Source: Alistipes sp.
GTDB lineage: Bacteria > Bacteroidota > Bacteroidia > Bacteroidales > Rikenellaceae
Reading direction: 5' to 3'
DNA length: 64,000 nt
Assembly: GCA_017631275.1 (NCBI GenBank)
Contig: JAGBTQ010000012.1
Coordinates: 48,458-112,457 of the forward strand
Numbering within the stretch: the stretch's first letter is position 1; the number at the start of each line of letters is the position of its first letter. The notes under the pieces are model-generated. The model was not told the DNA's origin. It worked only from the letters and a program-made list of their open reading frames with translations, and made no database searches. Both the position numbers and the translations under genes were made by a program. Below are positions 1 to 8,062 of the stretch, in pieces.

Positions 1-239
1 AGGCTACGAAACTCGTCTGCTATGAGCGTATCGAGCTTATACGTCCTGAGCGCCGTGCAGAGCTTATCGCCGACCTCGAAGAGCGCCTCGGCCATAAGCT
101 TGAGCGCGTGGATGTTGGCAATGTCGATTTCTTGCGCGATGTGGCATTTCTCAAGGTGCACTACACACCCGCTAATGATGAGGAGCCTATGACTGAGCCA
201 ACTATGAAGCTAAACGAGAAAAACGCATTTAATAACTAA
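1..239 (+). CDS. DUF4956 domain protein, C-terminal part (cut by window start)
   Basis: An open frame enters from the left edge and ends at TAA 237-239, giving the last 78 residues. It contains YERIELI and RRAELIADLEERLG followed by a VGNVDFLRDVAFLKVHY-like segment, which I recognise as the cytoplasmic C-terminus of DUF4956 membrane proteins. In Bacteroidales these are usually found beside a VTC-type polyphosphate polymerase and a DUF2490 protein, and the next gene here is DUF2490. The N-terminal membrane part lies outside the window. The biochemical function of the family is not established; a link to polyphosphate is a context inference. Confidence 0.75.
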   Translation, partial: ATKLVCYERIELIRPERRAELIADLEERLGHKLERVDVGNVDFLRDVAFLKVHYTPANDEEPMTEPTMKLNEKNAFNN

Positions 240-248
240 CGTTGGTCT

Positions 249-1025
249 ATGAGAAAGCTATTAATTGCCTTCGTGGCACTGCTTACTACCGTAAGCCTCT
301 CGGCGCAGAACGTAATTACTGGCGTTACTAACCAGAGCGATGTTCGTGGCCGTGTTGGTGGCGACTTCGAGTGGGAGATAGTAGATGATCTATCGTTGGA
401 GGCATCGCTCGAGATGCGTCTTAACAACAACCTTGCGAGTGTCGACCGCTTACAGACAGGCATAGGTCTTGAGTATAAGACATGTAAATACTTCAACATC
501 GGTGCCGACTATGTGCTGATAAACATTCACGAGCCAGGGGCATGGAAGCGTCCTCGCCACCGTGCCAACCTCAACCTCGAGGGTAACATCAAGGTGGGTA
601 GATTTGAGTTTGCACTGCGCGAGAGATTTCAGACCACCTTCCGCACCGACTCGGTAAACCGCTACGAGAAGATGAACCCTGAGCTAATCTTGCGCTCGCG
701 CCTTAGTGCCGAGTACAACATTCGCCACTCTAGGTGGACGCCATACCTTTTGTTCGAGCTACACAACACGCTCAATTCGCCAGCCGTGGTGCTCAACTAC
801 AAACAAGACCCCTACTCTGTAGATAACTACATAACACGTTATCGTGCTGGCGTAGGAGCAAAATTCAAGGTTACGCGCAACCATCGCCTCGACTTCTACT
901 ACTATTTCGACTACGACAGAAGCTATAATATTGACTATAAGGGCAATAAGGGCGACCTTAAGAGCGTTGTTCAAGAGAATGAGATACGCCACATATTTGG
1001 CATATCATACAAATTTAAGCTATAA
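249..1025 (+). CDS. DUF2490 family outer-membrane protein
   Basis: The 258-residue product has a clear signal peptide (MRKLLIAFVALL... ending near SLSAQ, residues 1-19). The remainder is an alternating beta pattern rich in aromatic and Arg residues (FALRERFQTTF, WTPYLLFELHN, HRLDFYYYFDYD) ending in FKL, typical of a beta-barrel that ends on an aromatic strand. The pattern and size match DUF2490, a Bacteroidetes outer-membrane family of unknown substrate. It starts 9 bp after the DUF4956 stop and 3 bp before the next gene, so the three are probably co-transcribed. Confidence 0.8.
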   Translation: MRKLLIAFVALLTTVSLSAQNVITGVTNQSDVRGRVGGDFEWEIVDDLSLEASLEMRLNNNLASVDRLQTGIGLEYKTCKYFNIGADYVLINIHEPGAWKRPRHRANLNLEGNIKVGRFEFALRERFQTTFRTDSVNRYEKMNPELILRSRLSAEYNIRHSRWTPYLLFELHNTLNSPAVVLNYKQDPYSVDNYITRYRAGVGAKFKVTRNHRLDFYYYFDYDRSYNIDYKGNKGDLKSVVQENEIRHIFGISYKFKL

Positions 1026-1028
1026 GCC

Positions 1029-1571
1029 ATGCGTCACCTACTTCTTGGCATACTCCTCACCCTCAGCACTATAACGCTTAGTGCTCGTGGCCCGTTGTAC
1101 GTGCTCAACGGAGTACGTGTTGAGAGTATCGAGAGCGTCGAACAATCCAACATCGAGCGCATCGACCATCTCCCCGCCACCGAGGAGACCATCGAAAGGT
1201 GGGGCATCGAGGCTTCGGAGGGGGTTATCATGGTGACACTAAAGTACGACACCCCAGCACGCTTTGAGGCTGAGGGACATAGCAACTTCACCACCTATCT
1301 TCAGCACAAGGTTAAGTGGGATAAAAATATGCCTGCCGAGCGAGTGTCGCTACGCATTAAGGTAGATAGCGAAGGTCGAGCAACCATTGCCAAGGTGCTA
1401 CAATCAACCTCTCGCCAATACCTTAAGCGTGTGGAAAATGCTATTGCCACATCGCCATGCTGGACTCCAGCAACCAAAAATGGCAAGGCCGTGGAGAGCA
1501 CACAGCTTGTAAACCTGCTTCTACCCGTGGGCAAACAGCTACCCGTGGAGCATGGTGTTATAATAATGTAA
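1029..1571 (+). CDS. Secreted TonB-C-terminal-like protein with a plug-like segment
   Basis: The 180-residue protein has a signal peptide (residues 1-19, cleavage near LSARG). Residues about 22-70 (LYVLNGVRVESIESVEQSNIERI... GVIMVTLK) resemble the short box at the start of SusC-type plug domains (YVIDGV ... I.S.EVLK ... GVI.ITTK). Residues about 100-170 (RVSLRIKVDSEGRATIAKVL ... AIATSPCWTPATKNGKAV) match the TonB C-terminal fold. Such small proteins may act in TonB-type energy coupling or as periplasmic partners of TonB-dependent receptors. No TM anchor other than the signal peptide is visible, so it is not a standard TonB. Function is inferred only. Confidence 0.6.
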   Translation: MRHLLLGILLTLSTITLSARGPLYVLNGVRVESIESVEQSNIERIDHLPATEETIERWGIEASEGVIMVTLKYDTPARFEAEGHSNFTTYLQHKVKWDKNMPAERVSLRIKVDSEGRATIAKVLQSTSRQYLKRVENAIATSPCWTPATKNGKAVESTQLVNLLLPVGKQLPVEHGVIIM

Positions 1572-1577
1572 CTACGT

Positions 1578-2849
1578 ATGGTTGAACCTATTAACATATC
1601 TACATCGTCACATGAGCACCTCACGCTCCTCGACCTACAACTCATGGTTCGAGCCACGCTTGAGAGTCGCTTTACGGACCCTGTGTGGATAAGTGCCGAG
1701 ATCTCGGAGATGAAGGTCAACCGCTCGGGCCACTGCTACCTCAACCTTGTTGAGAAGGGCAAAGGCGAGGGTGCTCCACGTGCCGAGGCACGAGGTGTCA
1801 TCTGGAAGTCGACATATGCAAACATATCTCGCAAGTTTGCGGAGGCTACGGGGGCACAGCTAAGCACAGGCATCGGCGTTCTTCTGCGTGTTGTGGTCAC
1901 CTACCACGAGGTATATGGCTTCTCATTGCAGATTGTCGATATCGACGCGTCGTACACCCTCGGTGAGGTTGAGCGCAGACGTAGAGAGTGCATCGAGCAG
2001 CTTCAGCGCGACGGTGTGTGGGATATGAACCGAGAGCTCACTCTACCACGCCCTACGCTACGCATAGCCATAGTGTCGAGCGCAACAGCTGCTGGCTATC
2101 AAGACTTTATGAACGAGCTACGACGCACCCCATATCGCTTTCGCACCGAGCTCTTTGGCTCGCTCATGCAGGGCGAGATGGCTGAGGATAGCGTCATCGA
2201 GGCACTACACCATATCGCCGAGCGCGAGGAGGAGTTCGACTGCGTGGTTATCATTCGTGGTGGTGGCTCGGTTAGCGACCTTGCTTTGTTCGACTCCTAC
2301 CGCATAGCCTCGCACATAGCGCAGTTTCCGCTACCCGTGATTACTGGTATCGGACACGACAAAGATACGTCGGTTGCCGACCTTGTTGCCCACACCTCGT
2401 GCAAGACTCCTACGGCAGTGGCAACACTCCTCTGCGAGATGGCTGACATGGAGATGGCAACCTTAGATGAGTATAGCTACAAACTGCGCGATATGGTCTT
2501 AGCGCGCCTCAACAACGAGCGTCTTACGCTTGAGCGTAGTAGTTCGGAGATTGCCCGCCAGTCGGTAGTTGTGGTAAATGGCATGCAGCATCGCCTCACG
2601 AATATCGAGGAGAGCATAACTACCCTTGTTCGCACCCTGATAAGTGGCGAGGAGCAGCGCCTAAAGTCACACCTCATGGTTGTTGAGCAGAGCAACCCCG
2701 AGATAATCCTGCGCCGAGGCTTCGCCATAGTGCGTGATGCAGATGGTTGTGCGGTCGACATACAAAATATTGAGCCGGGCTCAGACGTTAGTATAGAGAT
2801 GGCAGCGGGCGTTATTAAGGCTAATGTAAAGAGTAAAATTTTAAGATAA
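1578..2849 (+). CDS. xseA: Exodeoxyribonuclease VII large subunit
   Basis: XseA is the catalytic large subunit of exonuclease VII, which degrades single-stranded DNA to oligonucleotides. The 423-residue product has the N-terminal OB-fold (about 12-110, with DPVWISAEISEMKVNRSGHCYL), then the catalytic domain with RGGGSVSDLALFD (about 226-238), GIGHDKDTSVADL (about 257) and CKTPTAVA (about 275), and a helical C-terminal stretch. Length is near the family norm. Its stop overlaps the xseB start by one base (TAATG), indicating translational coupling of the two subunits. Confidence 0.97.
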   Translation: MVEPINISTSSHEHLTLLDLQLMVRATLESRFTDPVWISAEISEMKVNRSGHCYLNLVEKGKGEGAPRAEARGVIWKSTYANISRKFAEATGAQLSTGIGVLLRVVVTYHEVYGFSLQIVDIDASYTLGEVERRRRECIEQLQRDGVWDMNRELTLPRPTLRIAIVSSATAAGYQDFMNELRRTPYRFRTELFGSLMQGEMAEDSVIEALHHIAEREEEFDCVVIIRGGGSVSDLALFDSYRIASHIAQFPLPVITGIGHDKDTSVADLVAHTSCKTPTAVATLLCEMADMEMATLDEYSYKLRDMVLARLNNERLTLERSSSEIARQSVVVVNGMQHRLTNIEESITTLVRTLISGEEQRLKSHLMVVEQSNPEIILRRGFAIVRDADGCAVDIQNIEPGSDVSIEMAAGVIKANVKSKILR

Positions 2850-3040
2850 TGGCAACAAAGAGACTAACATATAGTGAGGCAATGGCTGAGGTAGAGTCTA
2901 TCTTGGCACGCCTACGCTCTGGCGAGCTTAGTATCGACGAGCTTACAAGCTCTGTGGCACGCGCCACAAAGCTCATTTCGGAGTGTCGTAAGATGCTTGC
3001 AACAACAGAACAAGAGGTCGAAAAACTAATAAATGGATAA
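2849..3040 (+). CDS. xseB: Exodeoxyribonuclease VII small subunit
   Basis: The 63-residue helical protein has the signature TYSEAMAEVESILARLRSGE followed by SIDELTSSVARATKLISECRKML, the normal shape of XseB. XseB binds several copies to the helical tail of XseA and is needed for activity. The ATG overlaps the xseA stop codon. The next gene begins 3 bp later, so it belongs to the same transcript. Confidence 0.95.
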   Translation: MATKRLTYSEAMAEVESILARLRSGELSIDELTSSVARATKLISECRKMLATTEQEVEKLING

Positions 3041-3043
3041 GCT

Positions 3044-3856
3044 ATGAGATTCATTATTCGTTGGATACTTAACCATGTGCCCCGTCGCACCATACAGCGC
3101 ATGGCTACTTGGGCAGTGCCCCTCCTTGGATTCTTCTATCAGGGTCGAGGTCGCGAGTGCCCTATTTGTGGTGCGCGCTACCGCAACTTCCTGCCCTATG
3201 GCTATGTCAAGGGTCGCAACAATGCGCTATGCCCCAACTGCTTGTCGTTGGAGCGTCACCGCATGATATGGCTATGGATGGAGCGCAACACCACACTCTT
3301 CAAGAACCACCCACGACTCCTACATATCGCACCCGAGCCATCACTCATGAACCACTTCCGTGAGAGCTATGGCTCAAGCCGCGATTATATCACAGCCGAC
3401 ATCGAGTCGCCACTGGCTGACCAGCACTTCGACGTGCAGAATATCCCTCTGCCAGCCGACTCTATTGATGTTCTCATGTGTAACCACCTTCTCGAGCATG
3501 TCGAGGACGACCGCCGAGCTATGCAGGAGCTCTACCGCGTGTTGAAACCTGGTGGCTGGGGCATAATTCTTGTCCCCGAGGACCGCGAACGCGATATTAC
3601 ATACGAGGACGACTCTATCACCGACCCTAAGGAGCGTACACGCCTCTTTGGTCAGTATGACCACCGCCGAGTATATGGCCGCGACTACGACGATAGACTA
3701 CGCGAGGCGGGCTTTGAGGTTGAGCGTAGCGACTTTGCGCGCCGCCTAACAGAGTGGGAGAAGCGCCTCTATGCACCAGGCGAGGACGACCTTGTCATTG
3801 TCCATAAGCCTATGCCAGAGTCGTCAGACGATGATCAAACACCAACAAATGAGTAA
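3044..3856 (+). CDS. Class I SAM-dependent methyltransferase with N-terminal zinc ribbon
   Basis: The 270-residue product starts with a basic amphipathic stretch, then a CPIC...CPNC pair (about residues 39-66) that looks like a four-Cys zinc ribbon, then a methyltransferase core: LLHIAPEPSL (modified motif I, about 91-100), DVQNIPLPADSIDVLMCNHLLEHVEDD (about 130-155) and ELYRVLKPGGWGIILVP. The LEHV and LKPGG boxes are those of Methyltransf_11 enzymes. The substrate is unknown. The rel start codon lies inside its last codons (8-bp overlap), tying it to the stringent-response gene transcript. Confidence 0.85.
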   Translation: MRFIIRWILNHVPRRTIQRMATWAVPLLGFFYQGRGRECPICGARYRNFLPYGYVKGRNNALCPNCLSLERHRMIWLWMERNTTLFKNHPRLLHIAPEPSLMNHFRESYGSSRDYITADIESPLADQHFDVQNIPLPADSIDVLMCNHLLEHVEDDRRAMQELYRVLKPGGWGIILVPEDRERDITYEDDSITDPKERTRLFGQYDHRRVYGRDYDDRLREAGFEVERSDFARRLTEWEKRLYAPGEDDLVIVHKPMPESSDDDQTPTNE

Positions 3857-6062
3857 TACGTTAGATAGATACAACTCCTTGCGAGAGCTTGTAAGAGCCA
3901 ACTTCTCGGAGCGCACACAGCTAATGGTTGACCATGCGCTGGTGTTTGCCAACGAGAGGCTTGCTGGCATTTTGCGCTACGACTCTAAGCCCATGCTTGA
4001 CCATGGCGTGGCTGTGGCGCGCATTGTTGTCGAGGAGATAGGCCTGGGTCGTAACTCGACCATTGCTGCCATCATTCACGACGTGGTACGCATAGCCATT
4101 CAGGAGCACGACCCTGCCCTTGACGAGTTGCTTAGCACCATACGTCAGGAGTATGGCGAGGAGACGCTCGGCATTGCCGTAGCCCTCGCTAAGATTTCAG
4201 ATATCAAGCTCAAGGCATCAAAGGAGCAGGCTTCGGATTTTAGAGATATGATCGTATCCTACTCCGAAGATCCTCGTGTGATACTCATCAAGCTCGCCGA
4301 CCGCCTCGAGGTGATGCGCTCTTTGGATATGTTCCCCGAGCGCAAGCGTCGCAAGAAGAGCTGGGAGAGCCTCAACCTATATGCGCAGATTGCCCACAAA
4401 TTAGGCTTGTATAACATCAAGAGTGAGCTTGAAGACCTCTCGCTGAAGTACCTCGAAACAGATATGTACAACCATATTATCGAGGAGCTCAAGGAGAGCG
4501 AGGAGGAGCGCATGGCATTTATCGAGGAGTTTCTACGCCCTGTGCGCAAGCTTCTCGACGAGGACGGCATAAAGTATCATATCAAGAGCCGCACCAAGTC
4601 GGCATACTCTATCTTCCAGAAGATGCGCAAGCAGAGGGTCGATTTCAAGGGTGTCTACGACATCTTCGCCCTGCGCATAATTATAGACTGTCCGCCTGAG
4701 CGCGAGAAGGCGCAGTGCTGGACAGTATATTCACACGTCACAAGCCTCTATACGCCAAACACCGAGCGTATGCGCGACTGGATATCTATCCCCAAGAGCA
4801 ATGGCTACGAGTCGTTGCACGCCACGGTCTTAGGTGGCGAGGGTCGCTGGGTCGAGGTGCAGATACGCACCGAGCGCATGGACGAGGTTGCCGAGCGAGG
4901 CATCGCTGCTCACTGGCGCTATAAGGGCGTTAAGCAGGGCGGCATGGGTGCCGAGGCGTGGCTTGGTCGCCTACGCGAGTTGTTGGAGGACACCACCTCC
5001 GAGTCTATCGCCCAGCGCTTCGAGGCTAAGGCTTCGGGCGAGATATTCGTGTTCACCCCTTCGGGCGACATACGTAAGCTCCCCGAGGGCGCTACGGTCT
5101 TGGACTTCGCCTTCGACATACACACGTCGCTTGGTGGCATCTGCGTAGGTGGCAAGGTAGGTAGCAGAGTAGTGCCTATCAAGGAGCAGTTGCACAATGG
5201 CGACATCTGCGAGGTACTCACCCGCAAAGACCAGACGCCCAAGGCAGATTGGCTCAACTACTGTGTTACGCAGAAGGCTCGCAGCCGCATACGCACTTTC
5301 CTGCGCGAGGAGAAGCAGAAGCATGCTCGCCTTGGCCGCGAGGAGCTCGAGCGTAAGATAAAGAATTGGAAGATAGAGGTAGCCATAGACGAGGCTGTGG
5401 CCTACCTCTGCAAATACTTCAAAATAAAGCGTGGCAACGAACTATATGTGGCTATTGCCGACCAGAAGATAGATCTTGCGCAGGTCAAGGATATCCTCCA
5501 GCGCTGGCTCTCGGGCGAGGCCGACGAGGAGCGTCGCCTTGCAGCCCAGGAGGTCGAGGAGCGCAAGGCACGCCTACGTGAGGAGCGTGGCGAGGAGAGC
5601 ACAAAGCGTGGCGACGCCCTGGTTATCGACGAGAAGATTAATAATATCGAGTATAAGTTGGGCAAGTGTTGTAACCCTATCAAGGGCGACGACATCTTCG
5701 GCTTTATCACCATAAATGCCGGCATCACCGTGCACCGCACCGACTGTCCCAATGCACGACGTATGCGCGAGCGCTACCCCTATCGTGTTATGGAGGCCCG
5801 CTGGCGCGATGAGGCTCAGGGTGCCTTCCGTGTCACCGTGGGCATCTCGGCAGCCGATATTCCAGGCCTTGCAACCACTATTATGGACGTTGCAAGCAAG
5901 GAGCTCAAACTATCGGTGCGAGGCATCAACTTCACACCTAAGGGCGACGGCTCTGCCACAGCACAGCTTGTCGTGGAGGTTACGGGAGCTAATATCGTAG
6001 ATATGTTGCTACACTCCTTGCGCCGCATTAAGGGCATCAAAAATGCATATAGAATAAACTAA
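3849..6062 (+). CDS. rel: RelA/SpoT family (p)ppGpp synthetase with degenerate hydrolase site
   Basis: This is a long-form Rel protein (about 737 residues from ATG 3849; an in-frame ATG at 3831 is possible). Order: HD domain (about 20-190), synthetase (about 225-350; KSRTKSAYSIFQKM, YDIFALRII, WISIPKSNGYESLH, EVQIRT all intact), TGS (about 400-465; FVFTPSGDIRKLPEGATVLDFAF), a helical region, a Cys-containing segment (YKLGKCCNPIKGDDI) and a C-terminal ACT-like domain (about 655-735). In the HD domain the metal-binding HD is kept (IIHDVV, about 77-78), but the usual following ED is RI, and LHN in the LADRLHNMR box is LEV. Synthetase activity is expected and hydrolase activity is doubtful, i.e. 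RelA-like behaviour. Confidence 0.93.
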   Translation: MSNTLDRYNSLRELVRANFSERTQLMVDHALVFANERLAGILRYDSKPMLDHGVAVARIVVEEIGLGRNSTIAAIIHDVVRIAIQEHDPALDELLSTIRQEYGEETLGIAVALAKISDIKLKASKEQASDFRDMIVSYSEDPRVILIKLADRLEVMRSLDMFPERKRRKKSWESLNLYAQIAHKLGLYNIKSELEDLSLKYLETDMYNHIIEELKESEEERMAFIEEFLRPVRKLLDEDGIKYHIKSRTKSAYSIFQKMRKQRVDFKGVYDIFALRIIIDCPPEREKAQCWTVYSHVTSLYTPNTERMRDWISIPKSNGYESLHATVLGGEGRWVEVQIRTERMDEVAERGIAAHWRYKGVKQGGMGAEAWLGRLRELLEDTTSESIAQRFEAKASGEIFVFTPSGDIRKLPEGATVLDFAFDIHTSLGGICVGGKVGSRVVPIKEQLHNGDICEVLTRKDQTPKADWLNYCVTQKARSRIRTFLREEKQKHARLGREELERKIKNWKIEVAIDEAVAYLCKYFKIKRGNELYVAIADQKIDLAQVKDILQRWLSGEADEERRLAAQEVEERKARLREERGEESTKRGDALVIDEKINNIEYKLGKCCNPIKGDDIFGFITINAGITVHRTDCPNARRMRERYPYRVMEARWRDEAQGAFRVTVGISAADIPGLATTIMDVASKELKLSVRGINFTPKGDGSATAQLVVEVTGANIVDMLLHSLRRIKGIKNAYRIN

Positions 6063-6077
6063 CTAAACCCTCATATC

Positions 6078-6419
6078 ATGAATTTTGAAGATATCAGCAC
6101 ACCATGGAGCGACTCGCTCAAAACATGTGCAATCACCGTTTGCGACCTTGATGGCGTGATTCTCTACCAGAACAAGCGCTCAGTGGAGGTCAATGGCAAC
6201 ATGCGTGGTAAGTCGATGATTCCTTGCCACTCGGCACGCTCACGCGAGATTATCAACCGCCTAATTAACAATGGCGAGAACAACGCCTACACCATCGAGA
6301 AGCGTGGCATACGCAAGCTCATCTATCAGACTCCATGGTACGAGTCGGGCGAGGTCGCTGGCCTCGTGGAGTTCTCGTTGGAGATTCCTATGGAGATGCC
6401 CCACTACGTGAGAGAGTAA
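6078..6419 (+). CDS. PAS domain protein
   Basis: The 113-residue product is a single PAS-like domain: SDSLKTCAITVCDLDGVILYQNKR (beta strands A and B), MRGKSMIPCHSARSREIINRL (helical part), and YTIEKRGIRKLIYQTPWYESGEVAGLVEFSLEIP (strands G-I). No output domain follows, so it would act as a stand-alone sensor or a scaffold. It is 15 bp downstream of rel and is the last gene before a strong terminator. Ligand and partners are unknown. Confidence 0.8.
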   Translation: MNFEDISTPWSDSLKTCAITVCDLDGVILYQNKRSVEVNGNMRGKSMIPCHSARSREIINRLINNGENNAYTIEKRGIRKLIYQTPWYESGEVAGLVEFSLEIPMEMPHYVRE

Positions 6420-6448
6420 GGAACTACGGGTTTTCAAGATAGAAAGAC

Positions 6449-6492
6449 AAAACAACGGTCGGGCATCATATTGAGTGCCCGACCGTTGTTTT
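6449..6492 (+). terminator. Rho-independent terminator after the PAS gene
   Basis: A perfect 17-bp stem (AAAACAACGGTCGGGCA pairing with the complementary arm at 6476-6492) has a 10-nt loop and runs into further T residues. It closes the + strand run that began before the window. Confidence 0.9.
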
Positions 6493-6500
6493 GTTGTTTT

Positions 6501-6813
6501 ATAGGGTAGATGCGACGAATGGGATAAATGGGATAAATGGGATAGATAAGATAGATGGGAGCGCTGAATTAGGGAGATTAGGGAATTTAAGGAGATTAAG
6601 GAAATTAAGGAAAGGCTATCACTAAACTCCTTAAATTCATTAAATTCACTAAACGCCTTAATCTACCACCTCAATCAGCGCGCAATTTCTTGTCAGAAGG
6701 GTGCCGAGTGCTACACTCGGCAAAAATGGCGACGATGGGTAGTACTAAGCGTACGTCCCATTGTCGCCATTTTTTGTTAGGGGCCGCAATCGACCCATTA
6801 TCACAAGAAATTA
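6501..6813 (-). repeat. Composite intergenic repeat, copy 1 (inverted partner at 23235-23523)
   Basis: Read on the minus strand, the unit begins at the stop codon of the C1 peptidase gene (TAATTTCTTGTGATAA), contains hairpins, reaches a second CTTGT/ACAAG end at 6684-6693, then continues through GATTGAGGTGGTAGATTAAGG, TTAAGG-type words and ATGGGATAAATGGGATA words. The copy at 23235-23523 has the same order and near-identical sequence outside the hairpins but lies in the other orientation. No ORF lies in it. It is not an insertion sequence that I recognise. Confidence 0.85.
6684..6813 (-). terminator. Terminator hairpins bounded by an 11-bp-type inverted repeat, copy 1
   Basis: AATTTCTTGT (6684-6693) and ACAAGAAATTA (6803-6813) face each other around 110 bp. 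Inside are a perfect small hairpin (TGCCGAGTG / CACTCGGCA, near 6702-6724) and a long stem AAAAATGGCGACGATGGG / CCCATTGTCGCCATTTTT whose loop includes GTACTAAGCGTAC. On the minus strand this follows directly on the peptidase stop codon and would terminate its transcript; the long stem is nearly symmetrical and could work both ways. Confidence 0.75.
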
Positions 6814-8031
6814 CAAGCCAAGCTTAGCGCGAATCTCCGCAGGAATCGCATCCTTGTGAACGATGATGTTCATAGTCTTGTAACGAACGAATGCCTTTGA
6901 AGCATACCAGATACCCTTGTATGTACCAGCCTCGCCCCATGAGTTCTTAACCATGTAGTACTCAGTACCCTTCTGGTCCTTAGCGATACCGTAGATAAGC
7001 ATGCCGTGGTCGTCGGTTGTCTCGCGGTTGTCGTAGCCAAGCTGACGCTCCTCCTGTGATACCCAGCGCTGCTCAACAGCCATAGGAGCGCTCTTGCGCT
7101 GTGACTCAGTCATCTTAAGCCACTTAGCCATATCAGAGCCATCGAGCTCTGCTGCAGCCTTCTCCATGTCAGGAAGGATTGCAGTACCCTCGCGTGTGAA
7201 GCCGTCCTCGCTAACGTCGCTACCCCAAGCTACAGTGTAGCCATTCATGATAGCGTTGTCGAACACCTCCATAAGCTCGTCGATAGGGAGGTTGTAAGAG
7301 TGAGCCCAACGCCAGTTGTCAGGAATCTCGAGTGCGAATGAAGTGTAGAATGGGTGGTGAGTGTAAGATGTCAAAGATACGTAGTCGCTTGCGTTCAAGC
7401 CCAATGACTCGTAGAATGACTTTGGAGTGTACTCCACACCCTCGTAAGTGAACTTCTCAGGACGTACGCCGAGGTAGATGTCGTGAATAGACTCGATAGC
7501 CTTCTTCCACAACAACTCGCCCTCAGGGTTTGCCTGGAAGCTACGAAGCTTGCTTGTAGCAATAGCCTCAACAACAGCGTCGCTAACAACAGATAGCTCG
7601 TTGTGGTTGCTAAGCTCCATGCCATACATTACACCTGGACGCATCTCTGCCTCAGGAACAAGACCGAAAGCCTCCATACCGTAGATTACATCGTAGAATG
7701 AGCCACCCTGAGCGAACGATACATCGCCGTGTGTGCGTACTGCCTTCTCAGCGCGATCGAGGTAGGTGTTGTGCACGATAAACATCTCAGAGAAGTCGTA
7801 CTCGCCCTTACCCATACGCAAAAGCTCTGACTCGATGAAAGCCAATGATGAGTAGCACCAGCAGGTACCTGCTCTGTTCTGGTTCTTGATGCTTGTAATA
7901 GGGTTCTCCTTTACTACAGTAAACTGGATACCCTCAGACTGCTCACCCTTCTTAGGCTTAGCCTCAGCACCGTTAGCCATAGCACCAGTCACAAACATAA
8001 GACCGAGTGCCAATGCAAAAAATTTCTTCAT
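6811..8031 (-). CDS. Secreted C1 family cysteine peptidase (bleomycin hydrolase/PepC-like)
   Basis: The 406-residue product has a signal peptide (MKKFFALALGLMFVTGAMA). The papain-type catalytic residues are visible: Cys57 in QNRAGTCWCYSS, His342 in DDHGMLIYGI, and Asn363 in VKNSWGE. The overall arrangement is that of the C1B aminopeptidase C/bleomycin hydrolase group, but exported. Export suggests a role in periplasmic or extracellular peptide breakdown. It lies 31 bp downstream of topA as the last gene of the long minus-strand run, and its stop codon is the first triplet of a repeat element. Confidence 0.9.
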   Translation of the reverse strand: MKKFFALALGLMFVTGAMANGAEAKPKKGEQSEGIQFTVVKENPITSIKNQNRAGTCWCYSSLAFIESELLRMGKGEYDFSEMFIVHNTYLDRAEKAVRTHGDVSFAQGGSFYDVIYGMEAFGLVPEAEMRPGVMYGMELSNHNELSVVSDAVVEAIATSKLRSFQANPEGELLWKKAIESIHDIYLGVRPEKFTYEGVEYTPKSFYESLGLNASDYVSLTSYTHHPFYTSFALEIPDNWRWAHSYNLPIDELMEVFDNAIMNGYTVAWGSDVSEDGFTREGTAILPDMEKAAAELDGSDMAKWLKMTESQRKSAPMAVEQRWVSQEERQLGYDNRETTDDHGMLIYGIAKDQKGTEYYMVKNSWGEAGTYKGIWYASKAFVRYKTMNIIVHKDAIPAEIRAKLGL

Positions 8032-8062
8032 AAGTTGTTAGTTTTAGTGAATAATATATGTG

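Noticed and set aside
6501-6813. Insertion sequence at the composite repeat
   Set aside because: There is no transposase frame, the inverted ends are inside rather than at the ends of the full unit, and no flanking target duplication was seen.
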